From: JBAZPT01 sp041645535
GTDB taxonomy: Bacteria; Patescibacteriota; Minisyncoccia; Moranbacterales; UBA2206
NCBI GenBank assembly: GCA_041645535.1
Contig: JBAZPT010000002.1
Coordinates: 124,001 to 188,000, forward strand
Direction of reading: 5' to 3'
Length of the DNA: 64,000 nt
Shown here one piece after another: positions 1 to 8,061 of this stretch. A model generated the notes under the pieces. The model was not told where the DNA came from. It saw nothing but the letters and a program-made list of their open reading frames with translations, and did no database searches. The stretch's first letter is position 1; each line of letters begins with the position of its first letter. Position numbers and translations under genes: made by a program.

Positions 1-1250
1 GTTATCTTTTCCGGCTTCGGGGCATAGTCTAGTTTTTTCCAGGCATAAAGTCCGGCGGCGGCGGCTACAAAAATTTCAGTTGCGGTTGAAATGTAAGCGG
101 CGCCCATATAAGAAAACTTCGGGATAAGCGCCAGATTGAATCCGACGTTGCCGATCGCCGCTACCAGCCAGATGCCCATCAGCTTCTTTTGCAAATTTCC
201 GGCGATTAAAATGTTGTTGAAAAAATTTCCAAAAAAGATCGCCGCCAGGGCGAAAACTAAAATTTGAAGAACCGCCGCGGATTGGCCGAACTGGCCGCCC
301 CCGATCAGATGGATTATTCCCTTGGAAAGAAAAAGCGTGCCCACAATAAGCGGAACCACTAAAATAACAAACACTTTAAAAGTTTTATTAGAGATATCTC
401 TGAACTTGGCCTTATCGGTAAAAATAGTGTTGGATATTATCGGCAGCACCAGCCCGATAATCATAGCCGGAAAAAAGGAAATGTTTTCCAAAACCTTATA
501 GGCCGCGTTATAAATGCCTACATCTTCGCTGGTTTTGAGAATTGAAAGCAGGATGGTGTCCATTTTAAAGTAGGCGAAAACAATAACCGATCCAATGCCG
601 ATTGGCAAAGACTCCTTAAGAAATTTTTTCCAATATGAAAAATCAAATTGAAAACTAAAGCGCAGATATTTTCTCGACCAAAGAAAAACAATTATGAAGC
701 TGGCTATCATATTGAAAAGCAGCGACGCGATAATCCAGTCAAAGCTAAGTTGAAATTTGACGGCCAAAATAACCGTTGCCACCTGGATTATTTTCCCTGC
801 CAATTCTCCGATAGCCACCCTGTCCATCGCCAGATTTTTTTGAAAGACGCCATTCAAAACCTGATAGCCGGACGAAAACAAAAAAGAGGCCGCCGCAATC
901 ATGATGCCCTCCTTCACTTCGCGGGGATAGTCAAAAAAGAGTACGACTATCGGAGCCACGATTAAAATTCCCAGCGCCGAAATAACCCTTAAAGTAAAGA
1001 TATTCCCCATAATCCTTTTTTCATCGGCTCCGGGACGGGAAATTTCCCGGGTGGAAATGTGATAGAGGCCAAGATCAGCGAGCGACGCGAAAAAAGACAA
1101 AAACGCGAGCACTGTCGCGTAATTTCCAAAACCGTCTTTGCCTAAATAGCGGGTAATAAAGCCGATAGAAACCAGAGCCAGCGCCGTTGAAAAAAATTTG
1201 GAAACGCTGCTTACCAGGACATTGTAAGCTATTTTTCTGGCAATAACCAT
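1..1250 (-). CDS. Polysaccharide flippase (Wzx/MATE-like), 3' end outside window
   Basis: Reading the minus strand from the ATG at 1250 gives an uninterrupted frame to the window edge (about 416 codons), so the C-terminus is missing. The translation starts MVIARKIAYNVLVSSVSKFF and is a chain of hydrophobic segments with short polar loops. It includes the pattern GFITRYLGKDGFGNY near residue 30, typical of the polysaccharide biosynthesis/RfbX branch of the MOP flippase family. Such proteins flip undecaprenyl-linked sugar units across the inner membrane. It lies directly downstream of jag in the same direction (11 nt apart), so it may share the yidC-jag transcript. Substrate cannot be told from sequence; a MurJ-type lipid II flippase is a less likely alternative. 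Confidence 0.85.
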   Translation of the reverse strand, partial: MVIARKIAYNVLVSSVSKFFSTALALVSIGFITRYLGKDGFGNYATVLAFLSFFASLADLGLYHISTREISRPGADEKRIMGNIFTLRVISALGILIVAPIVVLFFDYPREVKEGIMIAAASFLFSSGYQVLNGVFQKNLAMDRVAIGELAGKIIQVATVILAVKFQLSFDWIIASLLFNMIASFIIVFLWSRKYLRFSFQFDFSYWKKFLKESLPIGIGSVIVFAYFKMDTILLSILKTSEDVGIYNAAYKVLENISFFPAMIIGLVLPIISNTIFTDKAKFRDISNKTFKVFVILVVPLIVGTLFLSKGIIHLIGGGQFGQSAAVLQILVFALAAIFFGNFFNNILIAGNLQKKLMGIWLVAAIGNVGFNLALIPKFSYMGAAYISTATEIFVAAAAGLYAWKKLDYAPKPEKI

Positions 1251-1261
1251 GAGTGGTAATT

Positions 1262-1741
1262 TTAAATTAAGTCGGCTGGCTCGATGACAACTTTGCGCTC
1301 TTCGCCTTCGCCGATACTTTCAGTTTTAACCTGGCTGTTTTTCGATAAAGCCAGATGCACCAGTCTTCTTTCATAAGGAGACATCGCGCGCAGAACCACA
1401 GCCCTTTTTTCACGAATGGCCTGTTCAGCCATTTCCTCCGCCATTTTTTCAATGGAAACATTTTTTTCTTCCCGATATGAGTTTACATCCACAGTAAAAT
1501 TTATTCTTTCCTCAGTTTTTTGGCGCACCAAAAGCCGCGCGATATGCTGGAGCGACTGCAAATTCACGCCGTATTGTCCGATCAAAAAATTAGAGTCGGC
1601 GGTTTTAATATTGCAAACCACTGTGTCTTCCTCTTCGCCAGCCGACTCTTTGATTTCCACCTCGGAGCTAAAGCCCATTTTGGAAACAAGCTCCGCCACT
1701 GTTTCCTTAATCACTTCTTTTATATTGCCAGTTTTTTCCAT
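1262..1741 (-). CDS. jag: Jag/KhpB-type RNA-binding protein (KH + R3H)
   Basis: About 159 residues. I chose the ATG at 1741 (MEKTGNIKEVI), because an upstream ATG at 1807 would run 59 nt into yidC. A KH domain occupies roughly residues 40-95, with the loop LIGQYGVNLQSL in the GxxG position. An R3H domain follows with the RxxxH signature in YERRLVHLAL. The N-terminal Jag_N domain of Firmicute Jag is absent, which explains the small size. Jag/KhpB proteins bind RNA and in Gram-positives link to cell elongation. The position after yidC is the classic spoIIIJ-jag order. Confidence 0.9.
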   Translation of the reverse strand: MEKTGNIKEVIKETVAELVSKMGFSSEVEIKESAGEEEDTVVCNIKTADSNFLIGQYGVNLQSLQHIARLLVRQKTEERINFTVDVNSYREEKNVSIEKMAEEMAEQAIREKRAVVLRAMSPYERRLVHLALSKNSQVKTESIGEGEERKVVIEPADLI

Positions 1742-1748
1742 AATAGTA

Positions 1749-2516
1749 TTAGTTAACTTTTTTAGCTTCCGGCAATTCCTTTTTTTCCAGATAATATTGC
1801 TGAGCAATCATAAACACCGTTGACACCAGCCAATAGAGAGCCAGCCCGGCCGGAAATTTTATACCAATAAACAAAGTGAGAAGCGGCCCCAAGTAAAGCA
1901 TTTGCTTGGACATCATTTGCGAAAAATCCGCGTCTTTGCCGGCGGGCGCCGCAACCTGTTTCCCCATCAGCATTTTTGTCTGGATATATTGCGAGCCGGC
2001 AGCCATGATTACCAAAATTATTTGCGGAACATTAGCGAACGTCAAACTGCCGAGATTTAAAACCGACGCCAAATCGATGATGCCCAAAAACATATGATGG
2101 ATTTGCCCCGGATCAGGCACAAAAGCATACAAATCCGCAATATTTACCTTGAGGCCGGCCTCGGAAATATTAAATAACACCCGGTAAATAGCGATTAAAA
2201 AAACCAATTGGACAATCATCGGCAGGCATCCGGAAAAAGGATTGGTTTTCTTTTCTTTATATAGATCCATCAGCGCCCGGCTTTGTTTTTCTTTGTCATT
2301 TTTATGCTTGGCCTGCAATTCTTTTATTTTTGGCTGCAACTCCTGCATTTTTTTCTGCGATTCAATTTGTTTCTTGCTTAGAGGAATAAGCAGAAGCTTA
2401 ATAACAATTGTTACCAGAATTATAGCCACGCCAAAATCGCGGAAAGGCACGACCGAATAGACAAAAATCAACAGGTTATAAATCGGCTTATATATAATTG
2501 CGTCAAATAAAAACAT
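1749..2516 (-). CDS. yidC: Membrane protein insertase YidC/OxaI family
   Basis: The 255-residue protein has about five hydrophobic segments. A cytoplasmic basic coiled stretch after the first one (KKQIESQKKMQELQPKIKEL) is the hallmark loop of YidC/Oxa1. The motif NPFSGCLPMIVQLVFLIAIY follows. The large periplasmic P1 domain of Gram-negative YidC is lacking, so this is the short OxaI/SpoIIIJ form. It inserts proteins into the cytoplasmic membrane with or without SecYEG. It sits 9 nt downstream of rnpA and 7 nt upstream of jag, which indicates one transcript rpmH-rnpA-yidC-jag. Confidence 0.95.
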   Translation of the reverse strand: MFLFDAIIYKPIYNLLIFVYSVVPFRDFGVAIILVTIVIKLLLIPLSKKQIESQKKMQELQPKIKELQAKHKNDKEKQSRALMDLYKEKKTNPFSGCLPMIVQLVFLIAIYRVLFNISEAGLKVNIADLYAFVPDPGQIHHMFLGIIDLASVLNLGSLTFANVPQIILVIMAAGSQYIQTKMLMGKQVAAPAGKDADFSQMMSKQMLYLGPLLTLFIGIKFPAGLALYWLVSTVFMIAQQYYLEKKELPEAKKVN

Positions 2517-2525
2517 TGTTTCTTT

Positions 2526-2876
2526 TTAGCTCTTGTTTAATAGATTACTTTTTTCAATCAGTTTGGCGACTGTCTTTTCAATTGCCGCATAAGTTTCTTT
2601 CCCACCGGCCTTGCCCCTTGCCGACACCACAATATCCGTTCCTTCTTTTATGTTTTTTAGTTCCTGTCTGAATATTTCCCGCAATTTTCTTTTTAAAGCA
2701 TTCCTTTCCACCGCCTTTTTAGAAAATCGCATTCCCACTACAACCCCGATTCTGGTTTTATTCTGCCCATTTTCCGTAAATTGCAACTGCAGGAAATCCC
2801 GGAAAAAACGCCGGCCGGTGCGCTGAACCTTGGAAAAATCCTTCTTGTCAACTAATCGTTTTTCCGCCGGCAACAT
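2526..2876 (-). CDS. rnpA: Ribonuclease P protein component
   Basis: 116 residues, the usual size of RnpA. The RNR signature appears as RNALKRKLREIFRQE near residue 58, preceded by the family pattern GVVVGMRFSKKAVERN. The N-terminal part (LPAEKRLVDKKDFSKVQRTG) matches the first strand-helix region of the family. The protein binds the RNase P RNA and helps pre-tRNA 5' processing. It lies between rpmH and yidC on the minus strand, the standard bacterial order, but with an unusual 112-nt gap to rpmH that holds nested inverted repeats. Confidence 0.95.
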   Translation of the reverse strand: MLPAEKRLVDKKDFSKVQRTGRRFFRDFLQLQFTENGQNKTRIGVVVGMRFSKKAVERNALKRKLREIFRQELKNIKEGTDIVVSARGKAGGKETYAAIEKTVAKLIEKSNLLNKS

Positions 2877-2882
2877 ATTTTT

Positions 2883-2989
2883 ATCCCGTTACAACTTAAA
2901 TAATTGTAGTTATCCTTGTATTAAAAAATATCCCGAGCAAAGCTAGCTTAATCAAGTTACAACCAGGATGGATTAAGTTGTAACGGGAT
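2883..2989. repeat. Nested inverted repeats between rnpA and rpmH
   Basis: ATCCCGTTACAACTTAA at 2883-2899 is the perfect reverse complement of 2973-2989, which runs up to the rpmH stop codon. A third, inner copy of the core GTTACAAC lies at 2956-2963 and can pair with GTTGTAAC at 2977-2984. The long arm and the short inner hairpin are mutually exclusive, so the RNA could switch between them. On the minus-strand transcript this lies just after rpmH and before rnpA, where it could set the L34:RnpA ratio. A small mobile palindrome is an alternative reading. Confidence 0.75.
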
Positions 2990-3126
2990 TATACCTGGGT
3001 TAATTTTTTCCGTCCCTTCTGCCGTCTGGCTTTCAGCACCTTTTTCCCTCCCTTGGTCTGGTTGCGTTTCAAAAACCCATGTCTTTTCCGGCGCCTAATT
3101 TTTTTCGGCTTGTAAGTTTGACTCAT
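2989..3126 (-). CDS. rpmH: 50S ribosomal protein L34
   Basis: 45 residues from the ATG at 3126. The translation begins MSQTYKPKKIRRRKRHGFLK and continues with RNQTKGGKKVLKARRQKGRKKL, which is L34 with its typical KRxxxHGFLxR and GRxVLxxRRxKGRxxL patterns. It is very basic, as expected for a small rRNA-binding protein of the large subunit. It is divergent from dnaA, as in most bacteria, and is the first gene of the rpmH-rnpA-yidC-jag run. Confidence 0.97.
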   Translation of the reverse strand: MSQTYKPKKIRRRKRHGFLKRNQTKGGKKVLKARRQKGRKKLTQV

Positions 3127-3329
3127 TGTTTTTTTCTAATTTTTTACTACCTCCCAGTGTACCAACGCAGAAGCTAAAAGTCAATTTTTTAGCGCAGGGG
3201 TTTACTTTTTATTTCCCTTCCCTTTATAATAAAAAATGCACAGGTTATCAACAGGTTGATCATCTTTTTGCCTTAGGCGCCCTGGCGCTACTGTGATATA
3301 CTTTTTTAACAACCTAATTATATTATCAC
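3127..3329. promoter_or_regulatory. Divergent rpmH/dnaA promoter region with a DnaA-box-like site
   Basis: This 203-nt gap separates divergent rpmH and dnaA. TTATCAACA at 3245-3253 differs by one base from the DnaA box TTATCCACA. TATACT at 3297-3302 with a preceding TGTGA could be an extended -10 element for dnaA, though no good -35 is visible. dnaA begins without a clear Shine-Dalgarno sequence. Autoregulation of dnaA by DnaA is well known in other bacteria, so the box fits, but the exact promoter is a guess. Confidence 0.5.
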
Positions 3330-4721
3330 ATGGCTAACGAAGAACTTTGGCAGGCCGCCCTGGGAGAAATAGAGCTCTCCATCTCCAAGGCTAACTTTAT
3401 CACTTGGTTTAAAAACACCTATGTCTTGTCCGCTGAAAACGACAAGGTTGTCATTGGCGTTCCCAATGGCTTTGCCAAGGAATGGCTGGAAAACAAGTAT
3501 AATCTCTATATTTTACGCGCTCTGCGCAATATAAAGCCGGAAATTAAGGAGGTTTCCTGCATAATTGCTTCTCCGGAAAACTTTGGCCAAAAAAATGCCT
3601 CGGTTGATGCGATTATCCCAGCTGGCTCCCGTGTTTATCCTGTTGGCGATAATACAGATTATCCTCAAAAAATAGCTAGAATAAGCCAAGAAAGCAACCT
3701 GAACCCTAAGTATGTTTTCGATAATTTTGTAATTGGCGGCAGTAATGAATTGGCGCGGGCCGCTTGTTACGCGGTTTCCCAAAATCTGGGCAAAGTCTAT
3801 AACCCGCTCTTCATTTATGGCGGCGTGGGCTTGGGAAAAACGCACTTACTCCAATCCATCGGCAATGCGGTTTTGAAAATAAATCCCTCCCGCAAGGTAA
3901 AATATATAACTTCAGAAAGATTCACCACCGAACTCATTGACTCCATAAAAAACCAAAAGGTCGCCCTTTTTAAGGATCATTACCAGAAAATAGACCTTTT
4001 AATTATCGACGATGTTCAGTTTTTATCCGGCAAGGAAAAAACCCAGGAAGAATTTTTTCATATTTTCAACTTTCTCTATCAATTAAACAAGCAGATTGTT
4101 TTAAGCAGCGACCGAGCGCCCAAGGCTATCCCTACTCTAGAGGAGCGCCTGCGCTCCCGCTTTGAGGGCGGCATGATTGCGGATGTTTCGCGGCCGGACT
4201 TGGAAACTAGAATCGCTATTTTACGCAGAAAAGCGGCCGTTGACGGCCTCGAGATCAATGACGAAGCTCTGGAATTTATTGCCGCCAACATCACTCATAA
4301 TATCCGGGAATTAGAGGGAGCGCTTACGCGCGTCGCTGTTTCCGCCCAGCTGCTCAAGAGAGATGTGGTGGATGTTAAATTTGCCACCGCGGTGCTTTCC
4401 GAGCTTATTTCCAGCGGAAAAAAGAAGGGGATCACCCATACCCATATTATTAAGGCAGTTTCTGACTATTTTGACATTAGCCAGGAAGATTTGGTTGTAA
4501 AAGGACGCAAACAGGAGGTGGTAAGGCCCAGACAAATTGCGATGTATCTGATGCGCATAGAACTCCAATATTCTTTCCCTGGCATCGGGGAAAAGCTGGG
4601 CGGCCGCGACCACACCACTGCCATCCATGCTTTTGAAAAAATCACCAAGGAGCTGGAGGAGGACATGAAGCTGTTGGAGGATATAACCCTCCTGCGAGAA
4701 AAGATTTATTCTTTAAGTTAA
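3330..4721 (+). CDS. dnaA: Chromosomal replication initiator protein DnaA
   Basis: 463 residues, full length. Domain I is at about 1-85 (ELWQAALGEIELSISKANF). The AAA+ core starts near residue 130 with Walker A GGVGLGKTHL and Walker B LLIIDDVQFL. The arginine-finger helix region (ERLRSRFEGG) follows. Domain IV ends with the DnaA-box-binding signature GGRDHTTAIHA. DnaA binds DnaA boxes and melts the origin. Its neighbours are rpmH on one side and an oriC-like gap plus dnaN on the other. No Shine-Dalgarno motif precedes the ATG. Confidence 0.98.
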   Translation: MANEELWQAALGEIELSISKANFITWFKNTYVLSAENDKVVIGVPNGFAKEWLENKYNLYILRALRNIKPEIKEVSCIIASPENFGQKNASVDAIIPAGSRVYPVGDNTDYPQKIARISQESNLNPKYVFDNFVIGGSNELARAACYAVSQNLGKVYNPLFIYGGVGLGKTHLLQSIGNAVLKINPSRKVKYITSERFTTELIDSIKNQKVALFKDHYQKIDLLIIDDVQFLSGKEKTQEEFFHIFNFLYQLNKQIVLSSDRAPKAIPTLEERLRSRFEGGMIADVSRPDLETRIAILRRKAAVDGLEINDEALEFIAANITHNIRELEGALTRVAVSAQLLKRDVVDVKFATAVLSELISSGKKKGITHTHIIKAVSDYFDISQEDLVVKGRKQEVVRPRQIAMYLMRIELQYSFPGIGEKLGGRDHTTAIHAFEKITKELEEDMKLLEDITLLREKIYSLS

Positions 4722-4985
4722 TATCCTGTGGATAAAGCCGTTTTTTTGTTACTATGCCGGTGCCTTACCCCTGCCTTACCTGTTATTTAACTGTCCTTGC
4801 TTTTGCATTATATTTTTTCCAAAATTATTTCAACCTGTCGTCCTCCATTAAACACCTCTCTTATCCACATGTTGTCCCCTAAAATATTTACCTCTAATGC
4901 TTTATTTGCCATAACTTAACCCCCTAATCTCTCTTTTTCTTTTCCCCATATAATAATAGTTGCTTATAAATATTTATATAATATT
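4722..4985. other. Candidate replication origin (oriC) between dnaA and dnaN
   Basis: The 264-nt gap contains two perfect DnaA boxes in opposite orientation: TGTGGATAA at 4727-4735, straight after the dnaA stop, and TTATCCACA at 4861-4869. A pyrimidine-rich, then very AT-rich tract follows at 4925-4985 and could serve as the unwinding element, though it also precedes dnaN and may hold its promoter. Two boxes are few for an origin, but further degenerate sites may exist. Location between dnaA and dnaN is the most common bacterial oriC position. GC-skew could not be computed here. Confidence 0.6.
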
Positions 4986-6140
4986 ATGAAATTAATATGT
5001 ACTCAGGAAAATTTTAAAAAGGCTATTTTTAATTCGGAGCGGGTTGTGGCTAAACAAACAACCTTGCCGATTTTAAATAACATCCTTATAGAGGCGGATA
5101 AGAAGGGATTATCCTTTTCAGCCACAAATTTGGAAATGGGAGCAGTTGTGAACATTGGAGCTAAAGTGGAAAAAGAGGGTAAAATCACCCTACCGGCGAA
5201 ATTATTAAGTAATTTCGTGAATAATTTGCTATTAGGGGAAAATATCGAAATAGAGGGGCATGATCAAGCGCTTAAGATAAAAAGTGGCGGAAGCAAAGCC
5301 TTAATTAAGGGTTTGCCGGCCACAGATTTCCCCTTAATTCCAAAGAAGAAAAGCGAACCGCAGCTGCAAATAGAGGGCGAAAAAATGGCCTTAATTATAA
5401 AAAAAGTGGTTTCCGCGGTGGCCTTGAATGAAACCAGACAGGAATTAACCGGGGTAAATGTGCTTTTTGGCGAAAAAGAGCTGTTTTTTGCGGCCACAGA
5501 CAGTTTTCGGTTGACAGAATACAGGTTGGCCATTTCGGAAAAAAACAGAAACAAAGAGCTTTATCAAGCCTTAATTTCTAAAAAAGAAAGCGTTATTATT
5601 CCGGCGGTTACTTTATTGGAGGTGGGACGGATTATCACCGAGGACGACACAATAGTGAAAATAACCATTGAGGAGGGGCAAGTTTTTTTTGAAGTAAACG
5701 GAACAACGCTGGTTTCCCGCCTGATTAATGGAAAATATCCGGATTATAAGCACATAATGCCCAAAGATTTCAAAACTAGGATGGTAGGAGAAAAAAGCGG
5801 ACTCCAGGGGGCGATTAAAATGGCGAGTATTTTTGCCAGCGGGAAGACTAGTGAGATCAGGCTAAAAACTGACCAGAGGAAAAAGATTATTTCAATTGAG
5901 GCCAGGAGCGTTGAGATTGGGGAAAATGTTTCAGAGCTCAAATTAGACATCACAGGAGAAGATCAGGATATTGTTTTTAACTCGCGCTATCTTTTAGATG
6001 GAATAAGCACTATTGAAACCTCGCAGGTGGCCATTTTGGCAAACAGTGGAACCGCGCCGGTGGCGCTCAAGGAGATCGATGAAAAAACCGGCGAGGTACT
6101 GGAGGATTATATTTATATCGTAATGCCGATAAAGAATTAA
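4986..6140 (+). CDS. dnaN: DNA polymerase III beta subunit (sliding clamp)
   Basis: 384 residues, the usual length. The N-terminus MKLICTQENFKKAIFNSERV and the segments LPILNNILIEA and FAATDSFRLTEYR match domains 1 and 2 of the bacterial clamp. The C-terminal YIYIVMPIKN matches the conserved end of domain 3 that shapes the partner-binding pocket. It forms a dimeric ring that holds polymerase on DNA. It is followed after 2 nt by trxB, so the two are probably co-transcribed. Confidence 0.97.
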   Translation: MKLICTQENFKKAIFNSERVVAKQTTLPILNNILIEADKKGLSFSATNLEMGAVVNIGAKVEKEGKITLPAKLLSNFVNNLLLGENIEIEGHDQALKIKSGGSKALIKGLPATDFPLIPKKKSEPQLQIEGEKMALIIKKVVSAVALNETRQELTGVNVLFGEKELFFAATDSFRLTEYRLAISEKNRNKELYQALISKKESVIIPAVTLLEVGRIITEDDTIVKITIEEGQVFFEVNGTTLVSRLINGKYPDYKHIMPKDFKTRMVGEKSGLQGAIKMASIFASGKTSEIRLKTDQRKKIISIEARSVEIGENVSELKLDITGEDQDIVFNSRYLLDGISTIETSQVAILANSGTAPVALKEIDEKTGEVLEDYIYIVMPIKN

Positions 6141-6142
6141 AC

Positions 6143-7087
6143 ATGCCAGAAACCAAAACATACCCGTTGATAATTATTGGCGCCGGGCCGGCGGGGCTGG
6201 CGGCTTCAATTTATGCTTCGCGCTATGGCGTGGAGCATATTATTATCGGCGAACTCTTGGGCGGGCTGATTGCCGAAACGCACTTGATTGATAATTATCC
6301 GGGCATTGAAGACGCGAGCGGTTTTGATTTTTCGCAAAAACTGGCGCGTCACGCGCAAAAATACGGCGTGGAAATCCGGCCGGCGCGGGTTAAAAATATT
6401 CAGAAAACAGATTTTGAATTTGAACTGGAAATTGAAAGGAAAGAATCCGCCGGCCGGCGGATAAAAAGCTCGGCAGTTTTATTGGCCACCGGAACTAAGC
6501 ACAGGAAATTAAATATTCCGGGGGAAGTTGAGTTTTTAGGCAAAGGCGTGTCTTATTGCGCGGCCTGCGACGGCTTTTTTTATAAAAATAAAACCGTGGC
6601 GGTAGTCGGCGGGAACGACAGCGCGGCCGGCGCGGCGGTATATCTCGCAGGCATTGCCGAAAAAGTATATTTAATTTATCGCCGCGGCAAATTGCGCGCC
6701 GAACCATTCTGGATAAATTTAATTGAAAAAAATCCCAAAGTCGAAGTAATTTATAACACAAATATTTTGGAAATTTTAGGCGCGGAAAAATTGCAAAAAG
6801 TAAAACTCGATAAAATATACAAAAAGGCAGAAACACTCAATATCGGCGGGCTTTTTATTGAAGCCGGATCGGTGCCAAATCTTAATTTTGCCGCCGATTT
6901 AAAATTGGAAACAGATGAGGAGGGTTATATAAAAATAAATCCGGACGCGGCTACAAACATTGCGGGCGTGTGGGCGGCGGGCGACATTACGGACGGTTCG
7001 GACAAATTCCGGCAGGTGATCACCGCCTGCGCTGAAGGAGCCATTGCCGCGCGGAGCATCTATAATTATTTGGAGAAAAATAAATAG
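6143..7087 (+). CDS. trxB: Thioredoxin reductase (FAD/NAD(P)-binding)
   Basis: 314 residues. The FAD-binding GxGxxG appears as IIGAGPAGLAASIYA near residue 10. The redox pair is CAACDG near residue 140, and the second Rossmann motif VVGGNDSAAGAAVYLA follows. The C-terminal FAD motif is GVWAAGDITDG. It reduces thioredoxin or a related small disulfide protein using NAD(P)H. The usual NADPH motif HRR is present in altered form as IYRRGKLRAE, so cofactor preference is uncertain. It is placed directly behind dnaN, and a DUF721 gene follows by 2 nt. Confidence 0.92.
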   Translation: MPETKTYPLIIIGAGPAGLAASIYASRYGVEHIIIGELLGGLIAETHLIDNYPGIEDASGFDFSQKLARHAQKYGVEIRPARVKNIQKTDFEFELEIERKESAGRRIKSSAVLLATGTKHRKLNIPGEVEFLGKGVSYCAACDGFFYKNKTVAVVGGNDSAAGAAVYLAGIAEKVYLIYRRGKLRAEPFWINLIEKNPKVEVIYNTNILEILGAEKLQKVKLDKIYKKAETLNIGGLFIEAGSVPNLNFAADLKLETDEEGYIKINPDAATNIAGVWAAGDITDGSDKFRQVITACAEGAIAARSIYNYLEKNK

Positions 7088-7089
7088 CC

Positions 7090-7383
7090 GTGAAATCAAT
7101 CAAGAGCCTTCTTAGTAAAAAAATGAGCGGGGCGAAGATTTCGCGCCAAGCGACTTTTACCGAAAAAGATATTTTTTATGTTTTTAAAAAAATCATTCAG
7201 GAGGAATTCGGCAATGTCGGCGCCGCGAAACTGAAACCGGATTATTTCGGCAAAAATATTTTGCACATCAAATCCGAAAGCTCGGCCTGGGCTTCAGAAC
7301 TCTGGCTGAATAAAAACCTGATTCTGCGCAAACTCAAAAAAGAACTGGGGGGAGAAGCAGTGAAGGAGATTAAACTGAAATAG
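7090..7383 (+). CDS. DUF721 family protein (DciA-like)
   Basis: 97 residues with a GTG start, 2 nt after trxB. The pattern LKPDYFGKNILHIKSESSAWASELWL followed by a basic C-terminal helix matches the DUF721/DciA fold (KH-like), where the SxxWAxEL stretch is most conserved. DciA is the ancestral loader of the DnaB helicase in many bacteria, and the location next to dnaA/dnaN supports a replication role. The protein is short, with only the core domain. Other DUF721 members have no proven function, so the loader role is inference. Confidence 0.7.
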   Translation: MKSIKSLLSKKMSGAKISRQATFTEKDIFYVFKKIIQEEFGNVGAAKLKPDYFGKNILHIKSESSAWASELWLNKNLILRKLKKELGGEAVKEIKLK

Positions 7384-7422
7384 GGTTTTGATTTGCAGGC
7401 TTTTTTGGCGTAAGATAAAAAT

Positions 7423-7794
7423 ATGGCTCAAAAAATAGAAAATTGGCAATTCCCCATCGAGGGAATAGGTGGGAAAAACAATAAGGATTATTCGGTATTT
7501 TTAGAACAGGCCGAAAAGGAAAAGAGAAGTAAGGAGGATATTATTGATAGAATTAAGGAAAGGACTAAATTTTTAGAAATCGAGGAGGCCAAACTCGCCA
7601 TTCTGGAAGAGAACCCCGCTTCCAACGCCAAAAAAATAGAGGAACAGCAAAAATTAGTTGATAATATCAACGATGAGGTCATGGAGCTTAGCAAGAAAAT
7701 ATCTGGAATGGATGAGAAAGCGGAGCTGTATTTTGAAGGCGACGAGGAAGCGATAGAAAAACTGGAAAGATTTAAACCTGAAATTGAAAACTAA
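7423..7794 (+). CDS. Hypothetical coiled-coil protein
   Basis: 123 residues with no recognised domain. After a short N-terminal part (MAQKIENWQFPIEGIGGKN), residues 25-105 are rich in Glu, Lys and Leu with heptad spacing, so a long helical hairpin or coiled coil is likely. It is acidic overall and has no signal peptide or membrane segment. It follows the DUF721 gene by 39 nt in the same direction and may be the last gene of the dnaN transcript. Function unknown. Confidence 0.65.
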   Translation: MAQKIENWQFPIEGIGGKNNKDYSVFLEQAEKEKRSKEDIIDRIKERTKFLEIEEAKLAILEENPASNAKKIEEQQKLVDNINDEVMELSKKISGMDEKAELYFEGDEEAIEKLERFKPEIEN

Positions 7795-7980
7795 AGAAAT
7801 GCAGCCGGTTAAATAAGTAATTAATTACATACATCATGAGCGTTCACAAAAAACACTTGTGGTGAGCGAAGTCGAACCATGGCGAACAAAAAATCCAACG
7901 AAACAGGTGTGCCGATTAAGTATTGGAAAAAAAATGAAAAATGCCTAAAATAAGCCATATCTTAAGTTTTAACAATGCTA

Positions 7981-8053
7981 AAATCGTGAAAAATAGGTAG
8001 TTTTGTGGTTATTTTCACGATTATATTGACAAAATCGTGAAATGGTGTATAAT
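7981..8053 (+). promoter_or_regulatory. fic promoter with three operator half-sites
   Basis: TTGACA at 8026-8031 and TATAAT at 8048-8053 are separated by 16 nt. The 10-mer AAATCGTGAA occurs at 7981-7990 and again at 8032-8041, inside the spacer, and its reverse complement core TTTTCACGATT lies at 8012-8022. A protein bound to the spacer copy would block RNA polymerase. The arrangement suggests autoregulation of the fic gene that starts at 8062, probably by its own C-terminal domain or by an unlinked repressor. Confidence 0.75.
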
Positions 8054-8061
8054 GGTAATAT

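Noticed and set aside
648..965. Plus-strand 105-codon frame
   Set aside because: It lies opposite the flippase gene, whose minus-strand frame is continuous and clearly hydrophobic; the plus frame has no family features.
7862..7954. Short 24-codon frame (MANKKSNETGVPIKYW) in the gap before fic
   Set aside because: Too short, with no ribosome site and no recognised match; may be a gene remnant but cannot be supported.
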